A stretch of 60,581 bases of DNA from JAVBNT01 sp031551355 (GTDB taxonomy: Bacteria > Vulcanimicrobiota > CADAWZ01). The notes below the pieces were generated by a model. It was not told where the DNA came from. It ran no database searches and saw only the letters and a list, made by a program, of their open reading frames with translations. A program made the position numbers and the translations under genes. This document shows, piece after piece, positions 53,925-60,581 of this stretch. How positions within the stretch are numbered: position 1 is the first letter of the stretch; every line of letters starts with the position of its first letter. The stretch is from contig JAVBNT010000039.1 in the NCBI GenBank assembly GCA_031551355.1, forward strand, positions 1 through 60,581, written 5' to 3'.

Positions 53925-54707
53925 GTGGCTATTTACAGCTATGACACAAATAAGAAAAAGGGCCGTTTTCAGGATGTGGTGGCTCTGATAGGCGCAGCAT
54001 TTTACTTTTCACTGTTTTTTGTTGTTCCTTCGATAAACCGCTCTGAAATAGATCCGGCGATAGTAGCCAATATGTCGTGGATTATGGCACTTTTATTCAT
54101 AGTAATGTGCCTTATTCCAATGGTAAAAATGGCCAGAAGAAAAAAAAACGGCGCGACAACGATAGAAACGACCAGGAAAGGGCTTGTTCTTACTCTGCTG
54201 GATAAGAAACAAATCATTGCCTGGAAAGATTTGTATAAAAGCACCATCATTTACGATTCATCCGTAAACAAGTTGTTTCCGAGAAAATTTATTCTTAAAT
54301 ACGGCGAAAAAACAACTGTCATAGACAATGAACCATATGGAAACGGACTGTTGGACGCTGTCAAATTTGCAGAAGAACTGTCAGAAAATGTTCCGACAAT
54401 AAGACAGCAGGTGATAGGCCTGCACAATGTATGTCCCTGGTGCGGACCGTTCGAGAATTCGAGAAAATGTACAAACTGCAAAGCCAACATACAATATGTG
54501 CCAAGACTCCATAAAATATTCTACATAATAAAAATAGATATTATTCTGGCCCTGATTACAGGAATGTTAATGGGTAAAACATTTTTTATCGTTTCGGCGG
54601 TATTATTTGTAATACTTATTATATTACCAACGGCCTGGGCACTTCACCAGGATTACACCACAATTCCACCGAATGCATCTCCCGGAAAAACCGGAAAGGA
54701 CAAATAA
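53925..54707 (+). CDS. Membrane protein with PH-like domain and zinc ribbon
   Basis: 260 residues from GTG 53925, which abuts the previous stop. Two membrane segments near the N-terminus (about 20-35 and 45-62), a beta-rich PH-like stretch (TRKGLVLTLLDKKQIIAWKD, FILKYGEKTTVIDNEPYG), then a zinc ribbon CPWC..CTNC (about 170-190) and two more membrane segments. The layout recalls the larger protein at 31807 with ribbon and PH-like module in another order. Function unknown. Confidence 0.68.
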   Translation: MAIYSYDTNKKKGRFQDVVALIGAAFYFSLFFVVPSINRSEIDPAIVANMSWIMALLFIVMCLIPMVKMARRKKNGATTIETTRKGLVLTLLDKKQIIAWKDLYKSTIIYDSSVNKLFPRKFILKYGEKTTVIDNEPYGNGLLDAVKFAEELSENVPTIRQQVIGLHNVCPWCGPFENSRKCTNCKANIQYVPRLHKIFYIIKIDIILALITGMLMGKTFFIVSAVLFVILIILPTAWALHQDYTTIPPNASPGKTGKDK

Positions 54708-54709
54708 TT

Positions 54710-56350
54710 ATGGCATCAGACGACAGAGCAAAAATCCTTGACGCAATGGAAGAAGAACTTCAGAGATCATTTAAAACATTGTCCATAGAACATTTTGAAA
54801 AACCATATTTTTTAAGCTACCAGCTTAAAAGTGAAGAAGATTATTACATTTGGGGCCGTAACGGCGCTGTTTATGCCATATACTCAGGAGATCCGCTTCA
54901 CACCTCAAACACAATATATGCCGAAGTCAGGGTCGGTTCGCACAAGTTTGACAATACAACACATGGCGGCATTAAGTTTGATACCAAGGATACCGATTCC
55001 TACAATCACACAACAGCTCCGCTTTCCAACAATCTTTATGCATTAAAACGCCAGCTATGGCAGCTTACCGATGCCAAATACAAAGAGTCGCTGTCCCAGC
55101 TTTTGAATAAAAAGGGCCGCATGCTAAAGGAAAAAATAGATAAAGACGACTCCGATAATTTTTCCCAGGAACAAAAAGTAGAATTTTTCGCACATGATCC
55201 GGAATTAACAGTAGATACCGATTACATAGAATCAATTATCAGGGATGTTTCCGCGGAGTTCAATAAGTATGACGATATCATCAACTCATGGGTGATGTTC
55301 AGAGCTCTTAAAACACTAAAGTTTTTCGTCAACACCGAAGGTTCAAGGATTATAACGGCAAAAACCAATTACGATATAAGCATGCATGGATTGGTTCTTT
55401 CCGACGACGGAATGTCACTTGATTTAAGCAGGGAATCTTATTTTGAAAAATATTCCCATATTCCGGCAATCGAAAAACTGAAGCAAAATGCCGTAATACT
55501 TATAGAAGACCTGATGCATCTAAAAGAGGCGGAACCGATGGAGCCTTACAGCGGCCCGGCTATTCTCAAAGGCGAAGCGGCCGCCGTGTTTTTCCATGAG
55601 GCAATCGGCCACAGGCTTGAAGGAGAGAGGCAAATATCGGACGAGGAAGGCCAAACTTTTTCAGGTAAACTAGGCGAAAAAATACTTCCGGACTATATCA
55701 CCGTAAGAGACAACCCCAAGGCTGAGAAATTCGAAGAAAATTACCTTATGGGTTCCTATACACATGACGATCAGGGCGTACCGGCACAGGACGTTGTGCT
55801 TGTTAAAGACGGAGTTCTGACAAACTATCTTATGTCAAGAACGCCTATCGACAAATTTGAAAAATCCAATGGTCACGGGAGACACAAGGACCATCAATTT
55901 CCCATAGCAAGGATGGGAAATCTGTTTGTATCATCAAAAAAAGAGCTGACAGAAGATCAGCTAAGGGATAAACTGCTGCTGGAAGTTGAAAAACAGAAAA
56001 AAGAATATGGAATAATTATAAAAGAAGTTGAAGGAGGAGAAACAAATACGTCAAACTACTCCTTTCAGGCTTTTTCCGGAACACCGAAAATAGTTTATAA
56101 AGTCGATTTGAAAACCGGAAAAGAAAAAATGGTCAGGGGCGTCAAATTCGTCGGCACCCCGCTCACGAGCATAAATAAAATATTGGCAACAAGCGACAAC
56201 TATCAGGTGTTCAATGGATTCTGCGGAGCAGAGTCAGGTTCCGTGCCTGTCTCCGGCGTAGCGCCTTCTATTTTAGTTGAAGAGCTCGAACTGCAGAAAA
56301 ATCAGGATAAAAGGAAAACACCGCCAATTCTGCCGCCGCCCAAACCATAG
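54710..56350 (+). CDS. tldD: TldD/PmbA family metallopeptidase, TldD-type
   Basis: 546 residues. The zinc motif FFHEAIGHRLEGER (HExxxH, His296 and His301) and the following DDQGVPAQDVVLVKDGVLTN, LMSRTPIDKF and GHGRHK segments are typical for TldD. The C-terminal GFCGAESGSVPVSGVAPSIL resembles the conserved active-site tail. TldD acts with PmbA (TldE) as a cytoplasmic heterodimeric peptidase for modified peptides and CcdA-type antitoxins. No PmbA gene lies in this window. The C-terminus ends in a Pro-rich tail (PPILPPPKP). Two bases follow the previous gene. Confidence 0.9.
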   Translation: MASDDRAKILDAMEEELQRSFKTLSIEHFEKPYFLSYQLKSEEDYYIWGRNGAVYAIYSGDPLHTSNTIYAEVRVGSHKFDNTTHGGIKFDTKDTDSYNHTTAPLSNNLYALKRQLWQLTDAKYKESLSQLLNKKGRMLKEKIDKDDSDNFSQEQKVEFFAHDPELTVDTDYIESIIRDVSAEFNKYDDIINSWVMFRALKTLKFFVNTEGSRIITAKTNYDISMHGLVLSDDGMSLDLSRESYFEKYSHIPAIEKLKQNAVILIEDLMHLKEAEPMEPYSGPAILKGEAAAVFFHEAIGHRLEGERQISDEEGQTFSGKLGEKILPDYITVRDNPKAEKFEENYLMGSYTHDDQGVPAQDVVLVKDGVLTNYLMSRTPIDKFEKSNGHGRHKDHQFPIARMGNLFVSSKKELTEDQLRDKLLLEVEKQKKEYGIIIKEVEGGETNTSNYSFQAFSGTPKIVYKVDLKTGKEKMVRGVKFVGTPLTSINKILATSDNYQVFNGFCGAESGSVPVSGVAPSILVEELELQKNQDKRKTPPILPPPKP

Positions 56351-56401
56351 GGCCTGTAAACATAAAGACAACATTATATAGAAATCACTCAAAAGGGGTG
56401 G

Positions 56402-56743
56402 ATGAGATTGAAAAGCTTAAAAGCAATAAAAGAACTTGAAAACAACGTAACACACATTATACTTCAGGGAGAGGTTGATTATGTAACCTATCCCGATCTC
56501 AGAAAACTTTTCTCAAAACTAATCTCAGAAGGCAAAAACAAGCTGATTATAGATTTGATGAATATAACCTATATCGACAGTTCCGGACTGGGGGCTATTG
56601 CATCAGCCCATGTCAAAGTCAACTCTGTCGGCGGATTCATAAAGTTAATAAACTCCAAGCCGGATACAAAAAAAATTCTTGATATTGCCGGAATCAGCAA
56701 AGTAATACCTGTTTTTACGGACCTCAAAAGTGCCTGCGGCTAA
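56402..56743 (+). CDS. STAS-domain anti-sigma factor antagonist
   Basis: 113 residues, a single STAS domain. MNITYIDSSGLGAIASAHVK has the conserved phosphorylatable Ser (Ser60) of SpoIIAA/RsbV-type antagonists. Such proteins bind an anti-sigma kinase and release a sigma factor; no partner kinase or sigma factor is in this window. AAAAGGGGTGG precedes the ATG. Followed by a terminator. Confidence 0.9.
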   Translation: MRLKSLKAIKELENNVTHIILQGEVDYVTYPDLRKLFSKLISEGKNKLIIDLMNITYIDSSGLGAIASAHVKVNSVGGFIKLINSKPDTKKILDIAGISKVIPVFTDLKSACG

Positions 56744-56777
56744 AAAATATCTGCCGGAAAAAAATTATCGTTTTGCA

Positions 56778-56800
56778 GGGACTGTAAAAAGTCCCTTTTT
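56778..56800 (+). terminator. Terminator after the STAS gene
   Basis: GGGACT (56778-56783) pairs with AGTCCC (56790-56795) around six bases, followed by TTTTT. Confidence 0.8.
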
Positions 56801-56873
56801 AATTACCCGGCTTTTGTATCAAGGCAACATCAAAAAACCATGTCCGAAAATGGCCGGACTTTTCAGAGAAACG

Positions 56874-56882
56874 TGATATAAT
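56874..56882 (+). promoter_or_regulatory. Extended -10 promoter of the alkylation-repair operon
   Basis: TGATATAAT at 56874-56882 is a perfect extended -10. No good -35 is visible 17 bases upstream, consistent with an activator-dependent promoter, possibly driven by the Ada-type regulator it precedes. The start codon is at 56913. Confidence 0.6.
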
Positions 56883-56912
56883 TAAGTCAAACTCTGATAA
56901 GGGAAAGAAATA

Positions 56913-58376
56913 ATGCTGAAAAATGACAGCGGACTGTATGCGGCATTTAAGGCAAAAGACGCACGTTTCGACGGGCGTTTCTTTGTCGGCATATCATCTA
57001 CCGGAATATACTGCCGCCCTGTATGCCGGGCAAAACAACCTAAAGCCGAAAACTGTAATTTTTATTCATCCGCCGCCGAAGCCGAACAGGCGGGATACCG
57101 TCCATGTCTTTTATGCCGTCCTGAACTTGCTCCCGGCAATTCTATAACCGACGCTGCGGCAGAACTTGCCTACCGGGCAGCGAGGTTACTGGAAAAGGAC
57201 TGCGGCAGCGGACAAAATCTGGATGAGCTAGCCGCTTTGCTTGGCTGCACAGACCGGCATTTACGGCGTGTTTTTAAAGAAAAATACAAAGTATCGCCGA
57301 TTCAGTATCTGCAAACATGCAGGTTACTTCTTGCCAAAAATCTGCTTACGGACACGGATTTATCGGTAATAGATGTTGCAATGGCCGCCGGATTCGGCAG
57401 TCTGCGGCGCTTTAACGACCTTTTCAAAAAAAAATATAACCTGGCACCCACGAAACTGCGCAAACTTACTCCGGAAGAAAAAAACCGCAACAGGAGGGGC
57501 ATAACCTTAACACTGAGCTACCGTCCGCCCTACCCCTGGGAAAAAATGCTGAGCTTTCTTGCCGGACGCGCAATCGCCGGGGTTGAATCGGTAAAAAACG
57601 GCGAATACAAACGTACGGTAAGTTTAATAACAGCGGCAGGAAAAAAGGTATCCGGATGGGTACAGGTCGGCCACATTCTCCGCAAAAATGCCTTGGCAGT
57701 CACAATGAGTGAAACTCTGCTGAGCGTTTTGCCGCAGGTGCTGGCACGCGTCCGTCAAATGTTCGATTTAAATTGCGATCCTCAGGCAGTATATGAGACA
57801 CTCCAATCAATGAACGATATCCGTCCCGGTCTGTGTGTTTTAGGAACGCGTTTGCCGGGTTGCTTCAACGCTTTTGAAATGTCGGTAAGGGCGGTGCTTG
57901 GACAGCAGATAAGCGTAAAAGCGGCAAGCACATTGGCAGCAAGACTCGTTGCCGCCTACGGCATACCAATTCAAACGGAGATAGAAGGCTTAACACATAT
58001 TTTTCCATCACCAAAAAATATATTGGCTTTGAACGGAGCTATTGAAGATCACCTTGGCCCTTTAGGCGTGACTGCATTACGGGCAAAAACAATTTATGAG
58101 CTGGCACGGGCATTGACAGACGGAGAAATCAGTTTTGAGCTTTACACCCGGCCGGAAGATGAAATTAAAAAGTTAACGGCAATCGGCGGAATCGGCAGTT
58201 GGACGGCGCAATATATTGCCATGCGGGCAATGGGATGGCCGGATGCTTTTCTGGAAACGGACATCGGCATAAAGAAAGCTCTAAAACCTTACACGGCAAA
58301 AGAATTATTAAAAATAGCGGAAACCTGGCGCCCCTGGCGCAGTTATGCTGTTATCAACCTTTGGAACACGTTATAA
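56913..58376 (+). CDS. Ada/AlkA fusion: methyl-sensing regulator and DNA-3-methyladenine glycosylase
   Basis: 487 residues. The N-terminal Ada zinc domain has Cys34, Cys38, Cys65 and Cys68 (IYCRPVCRAK, RPCLLCRPE), where Cys34 is the expected methyl acceptor. An AraC-type helix-turn-helix follows (GCTDRHLRRVFKEKYKVSPI, then FGSLRRFNDLFKKKY). The AlkA part has the N-terminal domain, RAVLGQQISVKAASTLAARL and the HhH-GPD motif IGGIGSWTAQYIAMRAMG with catalytic Asp in FLETDIG. This is a known actinobacterial/proteobacterial fusion that senses methyl phosphotriesters and excises alkylated bases. It is followed 11 bases later by an Ogt gene. Confidence 0.94.
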   Translation: MLKNDSGLYAAFKAKDARFDGRFFVGISSTGIYCRPVCRAKQPKAENCNFYSSAAEAEQAGYRPCLLCRPELAPGNSITDAAAELAYRAARLLEKDCGSGQNLDELAALLGCTDRHLRRVFKEKYKVSPIQYLQTCRLLLAKNLLTDTDLSVIDVAMAAGFGSLRRFNDLFKKKYNLAPTKLRKLTPEEKNRNRRGITLTLSYRPPYPWEKMLSFLAGRAIAGVESVKNGEYKRTVSLITAAGKKVSGWVQVGHILRKNALAVTMSETLLSVLPQVLARVRQMFDLNCDPQAVYETLQSMNDIRPGLCVLGTRLPGCFNAFEMSVRAVLGQQISVKAASTLAARLVAAYGIPIQTEIEGLTHIFPSPKNILALNGAIEDHLGPLGVTALRAKTIYELARALTDGEISFELYTRPEDEIKKLTAIGGIGSWTAQYIAMRAMGWPDAFLETDIGIKKALKPYTAKELLKIAETWRPWRSYAVINLWNTL

Positions 58377-58387
58377 AGGAGATGCAA

Positions 58388-58927
58388 ATGTATTATTCGA
58401 CGACATACCAATCACCCATCGGCATCATTACGCTTGCATGCGATGGAGAAAGCCTTGCCGGCCTGTGGATAAAAGGACAAAAATATCACGGCGATACCAT
58501 ACCGGAAAAAATGACGGAGCGAAGCGATCTGCCGATATTCGACAAAGCAAAAAAATGGCTGGACAGATATTTTGCAGGAGAGAAACCGGCCATTTCCGAA
58601 TTAAAGCTGTCTCCGGTCGGCGGCGAATTCCGTCAGAGAGTGTGGAGTATTCTTTGTGAAATACCATACGGCAAAGTAATCACCTATGGTGACATCGCCG
58701 CAAAAATAGCTAAAAAAATGAACAGGGAAAGTATGTCAAGTCAGGCAGTAGGCGGAGCAGTCGGACATAACCCGATATCGATCATCATTCCCTGTCACCG
58801 GGTAGTAGGCTCAAGCGGCAGCCTGACGGGATACGCCGGCGGCATTGATATTAAAATAAAATTGCTTGAGTTGGAAGGCACCGATATGTCGCGGCTGTTT
58901 GTGCCCCCAAAGGGCAGCGCACTCTAA
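58388..58927 (+). CDS. ogt: Methylated-DNA-protein-cysteine methyltransferase
   Basis: 179 residues from ATG 58388 (AAAGGAGATG upstream). A longer in-frame start at 58199 lies inside the AlkA part of the preceding gene and is rejected. The acceptor motif IIIPCHRVVG has the reactive Cys136, and the DNA-binding helix and SSQAVGGAVGHNP segment are present. It removes O6-methylguanine adducts in a suicide reaction. It forms an operon with the Ada/AlkA fusion. Confidence 0.95.
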   Translation: MYYSTTYQSPIGIITLACDGESLAGLWIKGQKYHGDTIPEKMTERSDLPIFDKAKKWLDRYFAGEKPAISELKLSPVGGEFRQRVWSILCEIPYGKVITYGDIAAKIAKKMNRESMSSQAVGGAVGHNPISIIIPCHRVVGSSGSLTGYAGGIDIKIKLLELEGTDMSRLFVPPKGSAL

Positions 58928-58963
58928 CTGTCAAAGCAGTTGATTACGGGAGGAGACTTCACA

Positions 58964-59473
58964 ATGAAAATCAGAATGGAAAACAGCAATGATTACGGCA
59001 CTGTTTACAACGTTATAAAAATAGCTTTTGCCTCAGCGGAAAAAACGGACGGCAAAGAGCAGGATTTAGTAACAGCCTTGAGAAACAGCGAGGCTTTCGT
59101 GCCCGAACTATCATTGGTAGCGGAAAAAAACGGCAAAATTGCTGGGCACATTCTGTTTACAAAAATCCGCATAGGCACTGATACGGCACTGGCACTGGCG
59201 CCGCTATCCGTCAGTCCGGAACATCAGCGGCAGGGAATCGGGCAGGCTCTGATCAAAGAAGGGCATAGAATTGCGAAAGAGCTGGGTTACAGAATCATCG
59301 TGGTGCTGGGAAGTGAAAAATATTACCCCAAATGCGGCTATCTACCGGCCTCAATCTTTGGCATCAAGGCCCCGTTTGAGGTGCCGGATCAGAACTTCAT
59401 GGCTATTGAACTGTTCGGCGGCAACACAGCGATAAACGCGGTGGTGGAGTATGCGAAAGAATTCGGCATTTAA
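58964..59473 (+). CDS. GNAT family N-acetyltransferase (YhbS-like)
   Basis: 169 residues from ATG 58964, preceded by GGGAGGAG; an in-frame TTG at 58940 has no ribosome binding site. The acetyl-CoA loop is visible in LAPLSVSPEHQRQGIGQALI (Q-x-x-G-x-G/A), then GYRIIVVLGSEKYYPKCGYL. This matches the YhbS-type predicted acetyltransferases, substrate unknown. It follows ogt by 36 bases and may share its transcript. Confidence 0.88.
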   Translation: MKIRMENSNDYGTVYNVIKIAFASAEKTDGKEQDLVTALRNSEAFVPELSLVAEKNGKIAGHILFTKIRIGTDTALALAPLSVSPEHQRQGIGQALIKEGHRIAKELGYRIIVVLGSEKYYPKCGYLPASIFGIKAPFEVPDQNFMAIELFGGNTAINAVVEYAKEFGI

Positions 59474-59510
59474 ACGTCCCGCTAACTTTTAAGCATAAGG
59501 AGCTTAAACA

Positions 59511-60278
59511 ATGGAAGAAATTACAACTCATAAATTTGAATTTGACCTCATAAATGAATTTTTCACAGAGCTTGAACGGCAGGGTCCCGGCAGCCCTGAA
59601 GAAACACTTAGGGCACTGAGTTTTATCGGCAATCTTTCAAACAAAACAAAAATTGCCGACTTAGGTTGCGGCACAGGCGCGCAAACAATGGTTCTGGCAC
59701 AAAATACCGAAGCGACGATAACCGCCCTCGACCTTTACGCCGGCTCAATTGAAAAACTTAACCGGGCAGCCGGAGAACTAGGTTTGCAAAGCAGGGTAAA
59801 AGGCATTGTCGGTTCAATGGACAATTTGCCGTTCCAAAATGAAGAATTTGATCTTATATGGTCCGAAGGGGCTATTGCCGGTATCGGTTTTGAAAAAGGC
59901 CTGAACCACTGGAAGCGGTTCCTTAAAAAAGACGGCTATATTGCCGTGACATATGAATCCTGGTACACCAATGAACGTCCCGCTGAAATTGAAAAGTGGT
60001 GGGTGGAGGCAGTTCCCGAAATCGGCACAATAGGGCATAATATTTCCATCATGCAGAAAACAGGTTATATTCCCGTTGCCGCATTTACGCTGCCGGAAAG
60101 TTGTTGGACAGACAATTATTTTGCTCCGCAAAAAGTAAGACAAGAGGAATTCCTGAAAAAACATCAGGGAAATAAAACCGTTGAAGACATGATTGCCTTT
60201 ATGAAACGCGAGGCAGACCTGTACGCAAAATACAAACAGTATTACGGATATGTATTTTATATCGGGAAAAAAATATAA
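59511..60278 (+). CDS. Class I SAM-dependent methyltransferase
   Basis: 255 residues. Motif I IADLGCGTGAQTMVLA (SAM-binding glycine loop) is followed by ITALDLYAGSIEKLNRAAGE, a segment FDLIWSEGAIAGIGFEKGL and YIAVTYESWYTNERPAEIEK. Methyltransferase domain of the ubiE-like small-molecule type; substrate unknown. An AAGGAG site precedes the ATG. Possibly the last gene of the alkylation-repair operon; the link may be only positional. Confidence 0.9.
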   Translation: MEEITTHKFEFDLINEFFTELERQGPGSPEETLRALSFIGNLSNKTKIADLGCGTGAQTMVLAQNTEATITALDLYAGSIEKLNRAAGELGLQSRVKGIVGSMDNLPFQNEEFDLIWSEGAIAGIGFEKGLNHWKRFLKKDGYIAVTYESWYTNERPAEIEKWWVEAVPEIGTIGHNISIMQKTGYIPVAAFTLPESCWTDNYFAPQKVRQEEFLKKHQGNKTVEDMIAFMKREADLYAKYKQYYGYVFYIGKKI

Positions 60279-60289
60279 TAGCAATTAAA

Positions 60290-60370
60290 GGGTTCCTCAC
60301 AGAGTGCACGGAGGATAAATACTAGGTAAAACTCTCTGTGTTATCCTCTTCTCTGTGAAAGCTCCTTTTC
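60290..60370 (-). repeat. CACAGAG-type dispersed repeat, copy 2 (inverted)
   Basis: Reverse complement of the 48592-48672 repeat: read on the minus strand it begins TTTCACAGAGAAGAGGATAA and continues CACAGAGAGTTTTACC. It lies right after the methyltransferase gene. Confidence 0.65.
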
Positions 60371-60506
60371 TTTTAATTTATGATAATTGAGTAATTCCTA
60401 CGTGACGCGAAAACAATCATAAATGGCGGCACAGATTGGTCTATTTCAATTGATTCAATACACTATAAAAATAAAAAGGTCTTGAAATTGGTGGATATGC
60501 TAAGGC

Positions 60507-60567
60507 AAACAGGATTGCTACGAGCAGAGCGTAGTATTCCTACGTGGCGCGAGCAAAATCCTGTTTG
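60507..60567. repeat. CGTAG hairpin repeat, copy 2
   Basis: AAACAGGATT pairs with AATCCTGTTT in the outer stem, and GAGCGTAG with CTACG in the inner stem. The upstream TTGGTGGATATGCTAAGGCA also resembles the left arm of the 48532 element. It runs to the window edge. Confidence 0.6.
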
Positions 60568-60581
60568 ACAGATCGGAATAG

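Noticed and set aside
58199..58387. N-terminal extension of Ogt
   Set aside because: It lies in another frame inside the AlkA domain; the ATG at 58388 has a good ribosome binding site and matches family length.

Overview
The window is a contig of a diderm (Gram-negative-type), fairly AT-rich bacterium. It opens inside a 16S rRNA gene read on the minus strand (only the first ~109 nt are present). The outer membrane is inferred from an LptD-like protein, an LptA/OstA-like protein, apolipoprotein N-acyltransferase (Lnt) and an LpxB-like glycosyltransferase. Several families (DUF5693, DUF697, SPFH plus zinc ribbon, many exported proteins without recognisable domains) point to an under-sampled phylum. 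Riflebacteria- or Wallbacteria-like lineages would fit, but that is inference and the short 16S piece cannot settle it. The three tRNA genes carry no encoded CCA. Sigma70-like promoters (TTGACA/TATAAT type, 17-nt spacer) are readable at several places.

Layout. 0-2.7 kb: 16S end and its promoter, a small lipoprotein, a frameshifted flavodoxin-family gene, a Nif3-type metal protein. 2.7-14.1 kb: surface polysaccharide locus with one GT4 and four GT2 glycosyltransferases, a DUF2304 membrane partner, the full dTDP-L-rhamnose set in the order rmlA-rmlC-rmlB-rmlD, and a convergent mannose-1-phosphate guanylyltransferase (manC). A 183-bp inverted-repeat element sits between rmlD and manC and supplies manC's stop codon. 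14.3-18.3 kb: LpxB-like protein, an ICMT-type methyltransferase, a HELTH metalloprotease and an exported protein. 18.4-18.75 kb: tRNA-Gly, tRNA-Cys, tRNA-Val in one transcription unit.

18.75-29.7 kb is an accessory region immediately after the tRNAs. It holds two paralogous M35 (aspzincin) metalloproteases, one exported and one leaderless with a beta-propeller tail, and an unrecognised exported protein between them. It also holds remnants of mobile or toxin-antitoxin genes (frameshifted hicB, decayed serine recombinase, internally deleted IS256-family element), a frameshifted DUF1269 gene, an HdeD-like protein, a membrane protein with a small Cys-rich C-terminal domain, a stand-alone N-terminal piece of FloA, and several dispersed repeats. 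One of these repeats, ~220 bp long, lies upstream of two unrelated genes.

29.7-46 kb: an M15-type peptidase with Met-, Gly- and coiled-coil segments, a zinc-ribbon membrane protein with an internal duplication, a seven-repeat exported protein, thrS, then a tight group DUF697 - DUF5693 - coiled coil - SPFH/zinc ribbon that looks like one membrane-associated system. These are followed by an exported two-domain protein, an AI-2E family permease and the nadD-rsfS pair. 46-56.8 kb is an envelope block: LptD-like, a repeat-rich intergenic stretch, a lipoprotein, lnt, an LptA-like protein, an exported alpha/alpha-toroid-like protein, a PH-like/zinc-ribbon membrane protein, TldD and a STAS protein. 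56.9-60.3 kb is a DNA-alkylation repair operon (Ada/AlkA fusion, Ogt) continuing into a GNAT acetyltransferase and a SAM methyltransferase. The window ends in dispersed repeats related to those at 48.5-49.0 kb.

The most interesting signals are the M35 pair with its leaderless propeller-bearing member, the DUF697-DUF5693-coiled coil-SPFH operon, the truncated FloA, the repeat element that provides a stop codon, and the shared upstream repeat. Three single-base losses in A-tracts (flavodoxin, DUF1269 twice) could be genuine decay or assembly/sequencing indels and need checking against reads.
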